DNA of 64,000 nt from Alicyclobacillus sp. ALC3 (GTDB lineage: Bacteria; Bacillota; Bacilli; Alicyclobacillales; Alicyclobacillaceae), in contig NZ_CP066784.1 in the NCBI RefSeq assembly GCF_028751195.1, forward strand, positions 4,154,001-4,218,000, in the 5' to 3' direction. Both the position numbers and the translations under genes were made by a program. Under the pieces are notes generated by a model that did no database searches, was not told where the DNA came from, and saw only the letters and a list, made by a program, of their open reading frames with translations. This document shows, one piece after another, positions 33,373-42,617 of this stretch. The stretch's first letter is position 1; each line of letters begins with the position of its first letter.

Positions 33373-33832
33373 AAACCTCGCGGAGCTATCATTTAATCCC
33401 TTTCATATGGCACGCATTATGACATACTTCTTAAGCGGGGCAGGGGGTAGAACAACCTTCCCCCGGGTGTACTTGGTGTTGCCGATGGTGCTGTATGAGC
33501 CTTCTCGTACGGTCTTGGCGGGGGCAAACAAGCGGAGTTCTTTGTACAGCTTGTTTCTTGACGATCAAAGGAAAAGAGAAAACCTCGCAGGACTTCAGCG
33601 CCGCTATTTGTTGTATAAGACGCTGACGAATGAATCCCTCGTAGTTGGGGCTACCCGAAATGCGTTCCATGTGGATACGACAGTTGCGGTAAATTCGCAG
33701 GTTCGATTCCAAGACTGTACCGACCGTGACCTGCGGGAGCTATACAAGGCGGCACATTATTTCGGCGTCGTCCTTCAAAAGGAATCTCATGACGCAGCGG
33801 TGTTTATGAAAATGGGAGTGTATCCTTTATGA
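33362..33832 (+). CDS. ABC-three-component system middle component
   Basis: 156 residues. The opening NLAELSFNPFHMARIMTYFL and the following YLVLPMVLYEPSR are characteristic of the small 'middle component' proteins always found between effector and ATPase in ABC-3C systems. They are thought to link the two; no enzymatic residues are evident. ATG 33362 is preceded by GGAGGA and overlaps the upstream gene; its stop overlaps the ATPase start (ATGA), so the three genes are translationally coupled. Confidence 0.82.
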   Translation: MGIENLAELSFNPFHMARIMTYFLSGAGGRTTFPRVYLVLPMVLYEPSRTVLAGANKRSSLYSLFLDDQRKRENLAGLQRRYLLYKTLTNESLVVGATRNAFHVDTTVAVNSQVRFQDCTDRDLRELYKAAHYFGVVLQKESHDAAVFMKMGVYPL

Positions 33833-35766
33833 CGACATTTATTCGAGGGATTGCGGTTTTCAATAGCCAAGGCGATAAGCGATACATCGAACTCAAAGAG
33901 GGTTTGAACATCATAACGGGTGATTCTAAATCGGGCAAAAGTGCCCTTCTTGAGATCATTGACTACTGTCTAGGGAGTTCACAAGCGACGCTTCCAAAGG
34001 GTGTTATCACGAACTTTGGTTTTCTGTACTGCATTATATTACAGATTCGTAAGACAAGCGTAATTCTGGGCAGGCACTCCTTTGCTCATGATGGTCGTAC
34101 CAAAATGTTTCTTGGGGTTGAACCGAACGTCAAGAGCATTAGGGAGATTTCGCTTGATGATTTCGACCCTAATGGCTTTGCACAGATTCGTCGGATTCTC
34201 GATCAAGTGGGGAGCTTGCTGGGCTTGACCGTTACGGACATGAGCGAGGTGTCCGATGAGCGGAAAGAAGGCAAACCGAGCATCCGAAATATGATGTCAT
34301 TTCTCCTTCAGCATCAGAATTTGATTGCAAACAAGTTTGCATTATTTTATCGCTTTGATAAAGCGGAAAAGCGACAGGCGGTCATCCGCCAACTACCTGT
34401 GTTTGCGGGATGGGTAGACCAAAAGTATTACACTATGCAGTATGAACTGGATACCAAGCAAAAGCAGCTTCGTCGGCTGGAACGCGAAACGCAGATTAAT
34501 GAACGATATATGAGTGAAAAACAAAGAGAACTTGTTAATACGTTCCGTAAGTATTACATGCTTGTCGGGGAGAAACTGGATGACCAACTGCCCCTCGAAA
34601 AACTGTTGGAACTACAGGACCACTTACCTGGATTTAATTATAGTCGGTACTTAACTGCAGAAACGCAAAACGAATGGTTGAGTTTGAAAAGCGATTTGGA
34701 AGATCTGCGCCGAGAGAAACAAATCCTTGAAATCAAAATCCATGAATTGAAAGCTAGCCAAAACCATGGCAGTGAATATGCACAAGAACTACGTCGATTA
34801 AGAAAAATTGCGGCGGTACCTGAAGAGTTAGAGGGAGTAATTGTATGTCCCGTATGTGGTAAACCCCACGACGAACTGCCCGTTAAGACAATGCGCGTTC
34901 AGCAATCTTTATCTTGGCTCCAAGAGCAACTGCTACAGATTGATTATCATCAAAATGATTTCGACGAGCAAATCGGGAAGCTAACGCATCAGCGCGATGA
35001 GGTATCTCGTGACATTCAACGCGTGACACGTCGACTGGATGAAATTGAACGGGTTCACAAGGAAGTACACGAAAAAAGTAAGACCTTACAGGAGCAGAGC
35101 TTGTATGCAAAAGCGCAAATTGATTTACATGTCGATGTGGTAAGAAATAACCTTCGTGTATTTGGACAGTCGGATGACCTTGACACGTTGCGTGCAGAAG
35201 TTGCGACCCTTAAAGACCTGATTTCGGGGTATGACTTGGCGCATTACTATCGCGAAGCCATAGCCGCAATGAGTAAGGACATGAATCGAATCGTAGCACA
35301 ACTCGATTTTGAAGACGAGTTTAATCCACCGAATCTGGTCATTGACTTGCAGGAGACGTTTGACTTATATCAGCAGGACCGTTCCCACCATCAAAAGATA
35401 TATCTCAGTGAAATGGGGAGTGGCGCAAACTGGCTATCCTGTCACTTAGCTGTATTTTTGGGCTTTCTACATTTGTTTGCGCGTGAGCCCGAGTCGAAGG
35501 TGCCCAATTTTCTGTTTCTTGATCAACCAAGTCAAGTTTATTTCCCTAATTCAGATGCGGTACTGGATGAGGGCAATGAAGATAGTGACTTTGAGAAGGT
35601 CCGAAGGATCTATACGACGATCTTGAAAGAAATTGATTTAGTCGCCGCGAAAACCGGCGTTCGTCCCCAAGTCATTGTTACCGATCATGTCGGTGATTTG
35701 AGACTTCGCGGTTACGAGTTCAAACACTTTGTTCGGGCTGATTGGCACGGCTCAAAATTCATTTAA
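33829..35766 (+). CDS. DUF3732 SMC-like ABC ATPase of ABC-three-component system
   Basis: 645 residues. Walker A is GDSKSGKSALLEIIDYCLGS (about residues 31-50). A long coiled coil runs from about 200 to 470, with a zinc-hook-like CPVCGKPHDELP at about 343-354. The signature and Walker B regions are in LSEMGSGANWLSCHLAVFLG and NFLFLDQPSQVYFP. DUF3732 proteins are Rad50/SMC-like sensors of conflict systems aimed at invading DNA. The C-terminal VTDHVGDLRL provides the switch histidine region. A terminator-like hairpin follows immediately. Confidence 0.9.
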   Translation: MTTFIRGIAVFNSQGDKRYIELKEGLNIITGDSKSGKSALLEIIDYCLGSSQATLPKGVITNFGFLYCIILQIRKTSVILGRHSFAHDGRTKMFLGVEPNVKSIREISLDDFDPNGFAQIRRILDQVGSLLGLTVTDMSEVSDERKEGKPSIRNMMSFLLQHQNLIANKFALFYRFDKAEKRQAVIRQLPVFAGWVDQKYYTMQYELDTKQKQLRRLERETQINERYMSEKQRELVNTFRKYYMLVGEKLDDQLPLEKLLELQDHLPGFNYSRYLTAETQNEWLSLKSDLEDLRREKQILEIKIHELKASQNHGSEYAQELRRLRKIAAVPEELEGVIVCPVCGKPHDELPVKTMRVQQSLSWLQEQLLQIDYHQNDFDEQIGKLTHQRDEVSRDIQRVTRRLDEIERVHKEVHEKSKTLQEQSLYAKAQIDLHVDVVRNNLRVFGQSDDLDTLRAEVATLKDLISGYDLAHYYREAIAAMSKDMNRIVAQLDFEDEFNPPNLVIDLQETFDLYQQDRSHHQKIYLSEMGSGANWLSCHLAVFLGFLHLFAREPESKVPNFLFLDQPSQVYFPNSDAVLDEGNEDSDFEKVRRIYTTILKEIDLVAAKTGVRPQVIVTDHVGDLRLRGYEFKHFVRADWHGSKFI

Positions 35767-35815
35767 GGAACGCAGGACGTCCACTAGGAGTCCTGTGACA
35801 AATGTTCCTTATTTG
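35765..35815 (+). terminator. Terminator-like hairpin after the ABC-3C operon
   Basis: An outer pair AAGGAAC (35765-35771) / GTTCCTT (35804-35810) encloses an inner stem CAGGAC/GTCCTG. ATTTGTCTGTTC follows. It would end the three-gene transcript. Confidence 0.6.
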
Positions 35816-36007
35816 TCTGTTCTAGTTTTTGGGGAGTTTGCATTTCCTTAATATGTAAATTAGTAGCGCAGGTGAGTAAGTGTATTCAGTATTTGTTTCG
35901 GGTGATGCGCTGAGCCAGCAAGTGGGGAATTCTGTGCATGAAATTTGAGTCTACTACCAAGGGAGAAATCCCGGTTCTTCAAACTCTGTCGACTTTCTGT
36001 TGATTGA

Positions 36008-36223
36008 TTAATCAATTTTATCTGGGAGAGATCTATACAGAACCGTCACGAACAGGTCTTGCCATGTTGTCGGACAATTTTCTCCATAGCCGTAAGATGT
36101 GGAGCTGGTCTGTATGCCCAGAACACTATCTTCGTCGACTTCATTTAGCCACGTGTTTACATCGTGCTCTAAGACTTTTACGTTTTTATTCTCACTTTGA
36201 AAAATCCTTATTTGAAGCGTCAT
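36008..36223 (-). CDS. Small Cse60-like protein
   Basis: 71 residues. The shape MTLQIRIFQSENKNVKVLEH, then VNTWLNEVDEDSVLGIQTSS, and a final VTVLYRS resembles the small Cse60 sporulation protein family: short strand, Asn-x-Trp-Leu helix, then strands ending in a V-x-Y pattern. AAGGTGAG lies five bases before ATG 36223. It faces away from SIR2, in a gene-poor gap between two defence operons. Function unknown. Confidence 0.6.
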   Translation of the reverse strand: MTLQIRIFQSENKNVKVLEHDVNTWLNEVDEDSVLGIQTSSTSYGYGENCPTTWQDLFVTVLYRSLPDKID

Positions 36224-36369
36224 AGTCTCACCTTCCTCGTTTCTTGTTTAATTAATACGACTCGGTAGTGTGGAATATGATTAGCTTCGTTTGTGATATG
36301 ATAGTAGAAACTTCTGGATTTGGATGTGTTGTTTCCATGGTATGGGACAGTAATACGCATTTTTATCGT

Positions 36370-37623
36370 ATGGGAACGAAAACAAGTGATAGTGAACCTG
36401 AATTAAGCGATATCCTGAAATATAAAAGAGATATAGAACCTTGGCTATCTTCCGTCTTCCAATCGGAGCACTTGTCCTTGTTACTTGGAAGTGGTTTTAC
36501 TAGTGCGTTAGCGAATTTGGCGGGCGCCTCACAAACGAATATGAACCGAGTATCGTTTGGTCATCCGGACCCATTGCCATATGAAGACCGTGTCAATATT
36601 GTGGCAGAGCAAAGTGCAATTGCGTGCGAGCGCGGAAGTGCCAACATAGAGGACCAAATTCGTGGTGCTTTAAATCTTGTTGAAGGTTTGCGAATTACTC
36701 AAGATCCTGCGGTTGATGAATGGACTTCTGCGTTGAATCGTGTGTTTAGGAGTTTGCTTGAATCGGTACTAATCACTGAGGCTGGAATCCTCAAGAGTGT
36801 TCATGAGAATATGAATGAAGTGGAGCAAACATTGGTTTCGTTCCTCCTGAGTTTTGCAAGCCGCACGGCTTCAAGAGAACGACTCAACGTTTTTACAACG
36901 AATTATGATCGTTTAATTGAATATGGATGTGACCTTGTTGGACTTCGGACAATCGACCGGTTTGTTGGAACATTAACTCCATTGTTCCGCTCATCCCGTA
37001 TCGCTGTTGACATGCATTATAATCCTCCAGGTATTCGTGGAGAACCACGGTATTTAGAGGGAGTAGTTCGACTCACTAAACTTCACGGTTCGTTGGATTG
37101 GCGATTCGAAAAGAATCAGTTGAAGAGGTACGGTATCCCGTTTGGAGCGTCGGCCAATCATTCGGATTTTTCCGGCGATCCTTTACATTCGGTGATGATT
37201 TATCCTAATCCAGCCAAAGATGTTGAGACCCTACTGTTTCCTTATGCAGAGCTCTTTCGTGACTTCTCTTCTGCCTTGTGCAGACCTAATTCCGCACTTG
37301 TCGTCTATGGATATGGTTTTGGAGATGATCATATCAATCGTGTAATCTCAGACATGCTTTCCATTTCGTCAACGCATCTCGTTGTCATTTCATGGGATCA
37401 TGCTGGCGGAAGACTAGAGACATTTTTGAAAAGAGTGGGGCGTCAGGCGCAAATATCTTTATTGGTGGGGCATCATTACGGGGATATAAAGAATTTGGTG
37501 AATTACTATCTGCCAAAACCATCAATTGATGATATCTCAATTCGTAGGACCGCATTGGAGGCAAGGCGAGCCTATGCAATCGAACCTGAAGGCGATGCAG
37601 AACAAGGGAGCAATGATAAATGA
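36370..37623 (+). CDS. SIR2-family NADase of SIR2-HerA defence system
   Basis: About 417 residues. SIR2 motifs include LSLLLGSGFTSALAN (NAD loop), VFTTNYDRLIEYG (catalytic-site Asn-Tyr-Asp) and TKLHGSLDWRF (active His). VYGYGFGDDHINRVI closes the domain. In SIR2-HerA systems the enzyme depletes NAD+ or cuts DNA on phage infection. The start is uncertain: in-frame GTG 36268, ATG 36337 and ATG 36370 all lack a clear ribosome site, and a promoter-like TATGAT (about 36297) makes the first unlikely. The stop overlaps herA (ATGA). Confidence 0.87.
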   Translation: MGTKTSDSEPELSDILKYKRDIEPWLSSVFQSEHLSLLLGSGFTSALANLAGASQTNMNRVSFGHPDPLPYEDRVNIVAEQSAIACERGSANIEDQIRGALNLVEGLRITQDPAVDEWTSALNRVFRSLLESVLITEAGILKSVHENMNEVEQTLVSFLLSFASRTASRERLNVFTTNYDRLIEYGCDLVGLRTIDRFVGTLTPLFRSSRIAVDMHYNPPGIRGEPRYLEGVVRLTKLHGSLDWRFEKNQLKRYGIPFGASANHSDFSGDPLHSVMIYPNPAKDVETLLFPYAELFRDFSSALCRPNSALVVYGYGFGDDHINRVISDMLSISSTHLVVISWDHAGGRLETFLKRVGRQAQISLLVGHHYGDIKNLVNYYLPKPSIDDISIRRTALEARRAYAIEPEGDAEQGSNDK

Positions 37624-39722
37624 ACTCATATATCGAAGAAGTCGCTTCATTGACGGTTGGAACAATTGAGTCAGTTGCTCCCAATGAATTTAGAGTTCTG
37701 CTCGATATTGATGCTCCGCAAACAACTGCACTCAATGCAGTCGTTCCACAGGGATTCCCGAGATTAAATGGCTATGTCCTCATTCCCAATGAAGTTGGTT
37801 CAATTGTCGGAATGGTTACTTGGCTTGGCATTGAAAGGTCAGCTTATCCTAGACGCAGTGGTTTCAAGGACTTTGGATTGTTAGATTTACCGTTCCCACT
37901 TCGGAAAATGACTGTCTTGCCACTTGGAACACTTCAACAGACCGTGGATCGTGAATACCCAGATAAACTTATATACCAGTTAAACCGTGGACTGAGTGTA
38001 TATCCGTCGGTTGGAGATAAGGTGATTTTACCTTCCGTAAGCCAACTAAGGAATATTATTGAGGGAGGTGAAGCGGAACAAGGAGTAGTGATTGGAACTT
38101 CGGTTCTTGCTGCAGATGCCACTATTTCTGTTCACCCAAATAGAATTTTTGGAAGACACTTGGCTATACTCGGAAATACGGGAAGCGGGAAATCTTGTAC
38201 GGTTACAGGGGTAATTAGATGGACGTTGGAGCGTGCTGAAGAGGAGCGCAGAAAACGAGAGTCAGAAAAACCTCTCAACTGCCGTTTTATTGTATTAGAT
38301 CCGAATGGCGAATATCGTAATACTTTTGGTGATTTACATGCGCGTGTGTTTCAGGTGCAAGGGGGGCACAATGAATCCACAGATACTAATTCTGCACGAA
38401 ACATACAAGTCCCTGCCTGGCTGTGGGACGAACAGGAATGGGTAGCATTTACTGGTGCAAGACCTGGTGTACAGCGTCCAATGTTATTACGCGCCTTACG
38501 GGAATTAAAAGCTGGAGGCAAGTTGGACCTAACCGAAGTAGATGCAGTAAGACGATACTTCTCTTTCGTCAGGCAGAAACTCCAATTTATCGTAAATGAT
38601 CCTACTCAGTATACCGAGTATACAAAATACAAGGATGTTGGCGGGCTTCTCGTCTCTGTTCAAGATAAATGTATGAGATTTCAAGTAGCAGATGAAGGCT
38701 TGTCGACGGCGATACAAGAAGTAGTCAACCAATGTGGAGAGATTATTAGACGCCGGAGAAACGACAAGGGGTATTGGTCTTCATTCGTCGAATCAGAATT
38801 ATTGGAGTTACTGAATCGTACGAATGCCGTGATAGCCCAGTGTGGAGAAAGTGTTCAACAAATACCAGAGGTGGATGCAAATTCTCCAATTCCCTTCAAT
38901 GTGCACGCCTTAGCAGACTATTTGGATGACATGACCCTACAAGAGAGTCCGGGTAATGTTCAGCACATACAAACATTGAGCGCACGTATCCGGGCACTTC
39001 TTAAAGATGCGAAGCTCGGGGCAATTATCGCACCGTCTGAAATCGTAACTTTGGAACAATGGCTTCATAGTTACATTGGTTCTGGTGATGAGGAAGATAG
39101 CGCGATTACAGTTTTAGACCTATCGCTCGTACCTAGCAATGTCGTCCATATAGTAACCGCAGTTATCGCACGGATGGTTTTCGAACTGGTCCAACGTTAT
39201 CGTCGTACCCACAATGGTAGAACGCTACCAACTGTACTCGTACTTGAAGAAGCACATTCGTTTATCAAACGTTCTCGTGAGCATACAGATGAGGGTGCGA
39301 TTGATGCTGCAGACGTTTGTCGAGAAGTTTTCGAACGAATCGCGCGAGAGGGACGTAAGTTTGGTCTTGGGCTAGTGCTTTCGTCGCAGCGTCCATCAGA
39401 GCTTTCTCCAACAGTCTTATCCCAATGTAATACGTTTTTGCTGCACCGTATAGTGAACGATAGGGACCAAGAGCTAGTTAGTCGACTCATTCCGGATAAC
39501 TTAGGCGGCTTTTTGCAGGAGCTTCCAAGTCTGCCGACTGGTGAAGCCATCTTGATGGGCTGGGCTGCACCAATCCCTGTTCAAGTCAGCATCAATCGGC
39601 TCAAGGACGAGCACAGGCCACTATCCGACGACCCGAAGTTCTGGGAAGTTTGGGTTGGTGAAGAACCCCGTGAGTTAAATTGGAAACAAATTGCCCGGGA
39701 TTGGACGGCACAACTGGAATGA
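37620..39722 (+). CDS. HerA-type ATPase of SIR2-HerA defence system
   Basis: 700 residues. An N-terminal HAS-barrel (residues about 1-160; TVGTIESVAPNEFRVLLDID) is followed by a RecA-type motor with Walker A GNTGSGKSCTV (about 184-194), RFIVLDPNGEYRNTF, Walker B VLVLEEAHSFIK and the arginine-finger region GRKFGLGLVLSSQRPSELSP. HerA forms hexamers that translocate DNA and, in this pairing, assemble with SIR2. It is translationally coupled to the SIR2 gene by an ATGA overlap. Confidence 0.93.
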   Translation: MNSYIEEVASLTVGTIESVAPNEFRVLLDIDAPQTTALNAVVPQGFPRLNGYVLIPNEVGSIVGMVTWLGIERSAYPRRSGFKDFGLLDLPFPLRKMTVLPLGTLQQTVDREYPDKLIYQLNRGLSVYPSVGDKVILPSVSQLRNIIEGGEAEQGVVIGTSVLAADATISVHPNRIFGRHLAILGNTGSGKSCTVTGVIRWTLERAEEERRKRESEKPLNCRFIVLDPNGEYRNTFGDLHARVFQVQGGHNESTDTNSARNIQVPAWLWDEQEWVAFTGARPGVQRPMLLRALRELKAGGKLDLTEVDAVRRYFSFVRQKLQFIVNDPTQYTEYTKYKDVGGLLVSVQDKCMRFQVADEGLSTAIQEVVNQCGEIIRRRRNDKGYWSSFVESELLELLNRTNAVIAQCGESVQQIPEVDANSPIPFNVHALADYLDDMTLQESPGNVQHIQTLSARIRALLKDAKLGAIIAPSEIVTLEQWLHSYIGSGDEEDSAITVLDLSLVPSNVVHIVTAVIARMVFELVQRYRRTHNGRTLPTVLVLEEAHSFIKRSREHTDEGAIDAADVCREVFERIAREGRKFGLGLVLSSQRPSELSPTVLSQCNTFLLHRIVNDRDQELVSRLIPDNLGGFLQELPSLPTGEAILMGWAAPIPVQVSINRLKDEHRPLSDDPKFWEVWVGEEPRELNWKQIARDWTAQLE

Positions 39723-39809
39723 GTGGGGACTTGAAGAATCCTCGAACACGCATCTTGAATTAAATTTGAAAACTGAAAATGTGGAATCAACTTAGGGGCG
39801 AGTTGGATA

Positions 39810-40481
39810 GTGAATGGTGGACGCCAGTGTCCTAAATGTAGTAAGCAAATGGTTTTGCGTCATGGAAAGTACGGTTCGTTTTTCCGCTGTTCTGGGTTTC
39901 CGGATTGTCGACAGACACAATCAATTCCTCCTAGCATTTCTAAAGAAGATGATTTTAAGTTGGCTTTGTTGACCGCCGAGATCCTCAAAGTAAAGCATGA
40001 TGAGGAATGGAGAACTAGAGCGTTTCGGGAATCGATTGCCAAACGGGAAGTTCATGTGACGAATGTTTCAGGTCGGAGAGTTTTGCTAAAAATTCAACTT
40101 CTCATAGGGACTGAATTAGGCGATAGAATAGGCGACGAATACGTGTTTTCAGCACTGAGGGCACGAAAAAACTACTATACAAGTCCTTCATGGATTATTG
40201 ATGGTCAAGAGTTCATAGACATTGAGTTTGTTAAAGTGACAACGCACTCTGAACAGAAGACCAAGAGGCGACTAATGTCGGAAATGAACTATTGGGCAAA
40301 TGTTGGTATATATCAGGAAGATTGCGGGTGTAAGTTTGGATTTACCTATTGCCTTACGTCAAGAGAAAATGAATTGGGCGGATCTTCTTCGTTATTAACC
40401 GAAGCCCCGTTCCCCATAGCGGTAGACGTGCTGGGATATTACTCAACGCACGGGTTGTGGAAAGGAGATGGGTTACTATGA
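39810..40481 (+). CDS. Zinc-ribbon (topoisomerase C4-type) protein linked to SIR2-HerA
   Basis: 223 residues. The N-terminal Cys4 zinc ribbon CPKCSKQMVLRHGKYGSFFR followed by CSGFPDC (residues about 6-33) is the topoisomerase I C-terminal type, which binds single-stranded DNA. The remaining 170 residues form no domain I know, with acidic and aromatic patches and Cys at CGCKFGFTYC. GTG 39810 has GGGGCGAG upstream. It follows herA by 87 bases and overlaps a further tiny frame (ATGA), so it may be an accessory subunit of the defence operon. Confidence 0.7.
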   Translation: MNGGRQCPKCSKQMVLRHGKYGSFFRCSGFPDCRQTQSIPPSISKEDDFKLALLTAEILKVKHDEEWRTRAFRESIAKREVHVTNVSGRRVLLKIQLLIGTELGDRIGDEYVFSALRARKNYYTSPSWIIDGQEFIDIEFVKVTTHSEQKTKRRLMSEMNYWANVGIYQEDCGCKFGFTYCLTSRENELGGSSSLLTEAPFPIAVDVLGYYSTHGLWKGDGLL

Positions 40482-40549
40482 AAATTGACCCTTTGAGCAG
40501 CTTCTTACTTGAAGAAGAATGTGTTTTCAGTAATGGAGAGCTATTTTAG
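40478..40549 (+). pseudogene. 23-codon coupled frame, probable truncated gene
   Basis: ATG 40478 overlaps the stop of the zinc-ribbon gene (ATGA) and has AAAGGAG ten bases upstream, so it has the layout of a real operon member. It ends after 23 residues (KIDPLSSFLLEEECVFSNGE). Probably the 5' stub of a deleted fourth gene. Confidence 0.4.
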
Positions 40550-40907
40550 GACATGGTAAAATTACAGGCTCTTCGTCGCTTAAATGGGTACCGAATTCTG
40601 AACGGCGTTATTAACGCAAGGGGTTAGGAAGAATGCCTTATGATGGTCGGCATTCTTTAGGCGTAAATTATGCTTCAATCCTTGCCCGTCAAGGACTTTC
40701 GCGGCATATGCTCGCTTCACTACGATATTCCACGATTCGTTTAACGGGACATCAAAAATGTCACCCGTGTCGTGCAAGAATTCAGGTGTCCTAATTCATT
40801 ACCCACTCAACGTGACGAAGAGGCAAATTACCTGTTGAGCCAATGTATAGAGTGCCTACACTCATTAGGAGCTTTGCTAAATCAGATTTACAGGTTTCGG
40901 AGTTTAA
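40550..40907. other. Gap with unidentified minus-strand relics
   Basis: A minus-strand frame, 40580-40777, has protein-like composition (DVPLNESWNIVVKRAYAAKV) but no ribosome site and no family I recognise. Its upstream continuation is out of frame. It may be the decayed 3' end of a restriction-modification gene next to vsr. Confidence 0.3.
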
Positions 40908-41355
40908 TCAGGATTGTCTGCGTTTGGCCATTTCGATGAAACGTACAATACGTCCAAATGTCTCGTCAAAATTTCGTTTCACTTCGTGCTCCCAAACTCG
41001 AAGCACGTTCCAACCATGCTGATTGTAGTACTGGCACACGTTTGCATCTTGCGTTCGATTATGTTGAATCTTTTGCTGCCAATAGTCTGCGTTTGCATTC
41101 GGCATCCAGCAATGCTCGGCATACCCGTGGCAAAAAAGAATCAAGGAATAATGCCACTTTATACTTCTTGATTGCAATATAAGGTTTTCCCATTAAGGTT
41201 TGCACATTGTTGCGAGACCGGCTGCCCCGGCGCCAGAGCCCTTTACGCACCCGGTTCTCAAAAGAAGTATTATTTGATTTGATGGCTTGCATGGTTTTTC
41301 GGCGGACTTCCCGGCTAACGTTGTCTGCCAGTGCAATCACCGCCTTGGCGCTCAC
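40908..41355 (-). pseudogene. vsr: Very short patch repair endonuclease (Vsr), frameshifted
   Basis: The 5' part (GTG 41355 to about 41135) has DNVSREVRRKTMQAIKSNNT and the KYKVALFLDSF strand. The 3' part, in another frame to 40908, has CHGYAEHCW, ANADYWQQKIQHNRTQD and GWNVLRVWEHEVK. These are the successive Vsr motifs, with the Asp and metal-binding His/Cys residues. The break is a run of six A (41132-41137, T on the coding strand); with five the motif DSFCHGYAEHCW is restored. Vsr nicks T:G mismatches left by 5-methylcytosine deamination. No cytosine methylase is recognisable nearby. Confidence 0.82.
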
Positions 41356-41666
41356 TGAAGGTTTGCGTTTATTTCAATAAGTAATGAACGATCCGTCTCA
41401 ACAGCTAAAAACCCGTTCGTTGTATTTTTCCAATAAGACCTTCCATCCATGCGAAAGGTGGCCTCGCGCGAATTCACTGATTTCCTCAATGTTTTGCCCA
41501 ATGAAAGCCTAGCGGATCACGGCCTTTATCCTCACATGGTCCAAATATATCTCTCATTACCGCACTCCTGTGCAATCGTTCTGGGAACTCACAGTTGCTT
41601 GCTGCTTTCCGCATCGACAATCGGCATGCAGTCGTAGTTCCCTGAAATGGAAGGGATCTTATTTTC
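41356..41666. other. Gap with a short frame coupled to vsr
   Basis: On the minus strand GTG 41477, with a GAGG site, encodes 41 residues (including YWKNTTNGFLAVETDRSLLI) and its stop (41352-41354) overlaps the vsr GTG in a GTGA arrangement. Other frames nearby also look coding for short distances. I read this as the decayed 3' end of a gene upstream of vsr, perhaps from the same restriction-modification set; the family is not recognised. Confidence 0.35.
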
Positions 41667-42542
41667 TCACTGAACCCGTCGTCGAATCTCCTCAACTTCC
41701 TCTCGCGTCAGGCCCGTAAACTTCGCAATTGTATCCAAGTCCTGATCTGCATCAATCATTCTCTTTATAATGTCCCGAATAGCTTCCTTACGAGCTATTT
41801 GTTCCCGCAACTCCGCTTCTCGGATGGCAGCGGCCTCGTCCAGGATCGCCATGCGCCTGGAGTGGTACTCGGCCAATGCCTGGGGATCGCGACTGATGCC
41901 CTCCCATTTTTCGAATGCCTCTTTCATGACAGGATCCTCCTTTGCAATCGTCTCCAACTCATCCCGGATTTCATCGTCTTCCGCCGCTTCCAATAGTAGT
42001 AGCCATCGGACGAGTCGGTCCTCATGGAGATTAACGGTACGTTTTCGCCAGTTTGTCAACAACTTTGGAATCTCCATGAAGTGGATTTCCAGCGCCTCGG
42101 TGAGCAAGAACTGGTCCGTGTCCTCATACAAATGAAATGTCGTATGATACCGCTCGGTCGCTCTTACGTAGCGGAAATTCAAGATGTTTATTGTGATCGT
42201 CTGTGCCAGTTCGGAATACGACATGCCCTTTTGCATCTGGTCTGAAAAGATACACGACCAATAGTACAATGTGCGCTTCTCCATGTCATGACGGTTGGCA
42301 AGCTGGATCTCGATGTTGATCCTGGTACCATCTTTAGTACGCGCATGAATGTCCAATATGGACTTTTTATCGTCCATGTACTTTGGGCCAAGCTCTGGAT
42401 TGATTAAATCAACGGAGGTAATCTCTCCGCTCTCCGAGCGCTTCAAAGCGGCGTTCAAAAACGCGATTAAAATGGGTTCGCTGCCGGGGCTGCCGAATAA
42501 TGCTTTGAACGCGAAATCAATTTTCAAATCCATGAGTGCCAT
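41667..42542 (-). CDS. Rpn-family recombination-promoting nuclease / PD-(D/E)XK transposase-like protein
   Basis: 291 residues. The N-terminus LKIDFAFKALFGSPGSEPIL is diagnostic of the Rpn (PF12784-type) family. The catalytic core SILDIHARTKDGTRINIEIQ supplies Asp and Glu-x-Gln of a PD-(D/E)XK nuclease. The C-terminus from about 215 is a charged helix rich in Glu, Arg and Ile, as usual in this family. ATG 42542 is selected for AAAGGTG eight bases upstream. These genes are mobile and also occur as toxin-like nucleases. It sits between the decayed vsr region and the ICE edge. Confidence 0.88.
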   Translation of the reverse strand: MALMDLKIDFAFKALFGSPGSEPILIAFLNAALKRSESGEITSVDLINPELGPKYMDDKKSILDIHARTKDGTRINIEIQLANRHDMEKRTLYYWSCIFSDQMQKGMSYSELAQTITINILNFRYVRATERYHTTFHLYEDTDQFLLTEALEIHFMEIPKLLTNWRKRTVNLHEDRLVRWLLLLEAAEDDEIRDELETIAKEDPVMKEAFEKWEGISRDPQALAEYHSRRMAILDEAAAIREAELREQIARKEAIRDIIKRMIDADQDLDTIAKFTGLTREEVEEIRRRVQ

Positions 42543-42617
42543 GTTATTCACACCTTTGAGAACTACCTTGGAGATATTGTACCATGGTTGTTCGTGAATG
42601 TGTCCGGGCAGGCGAGC

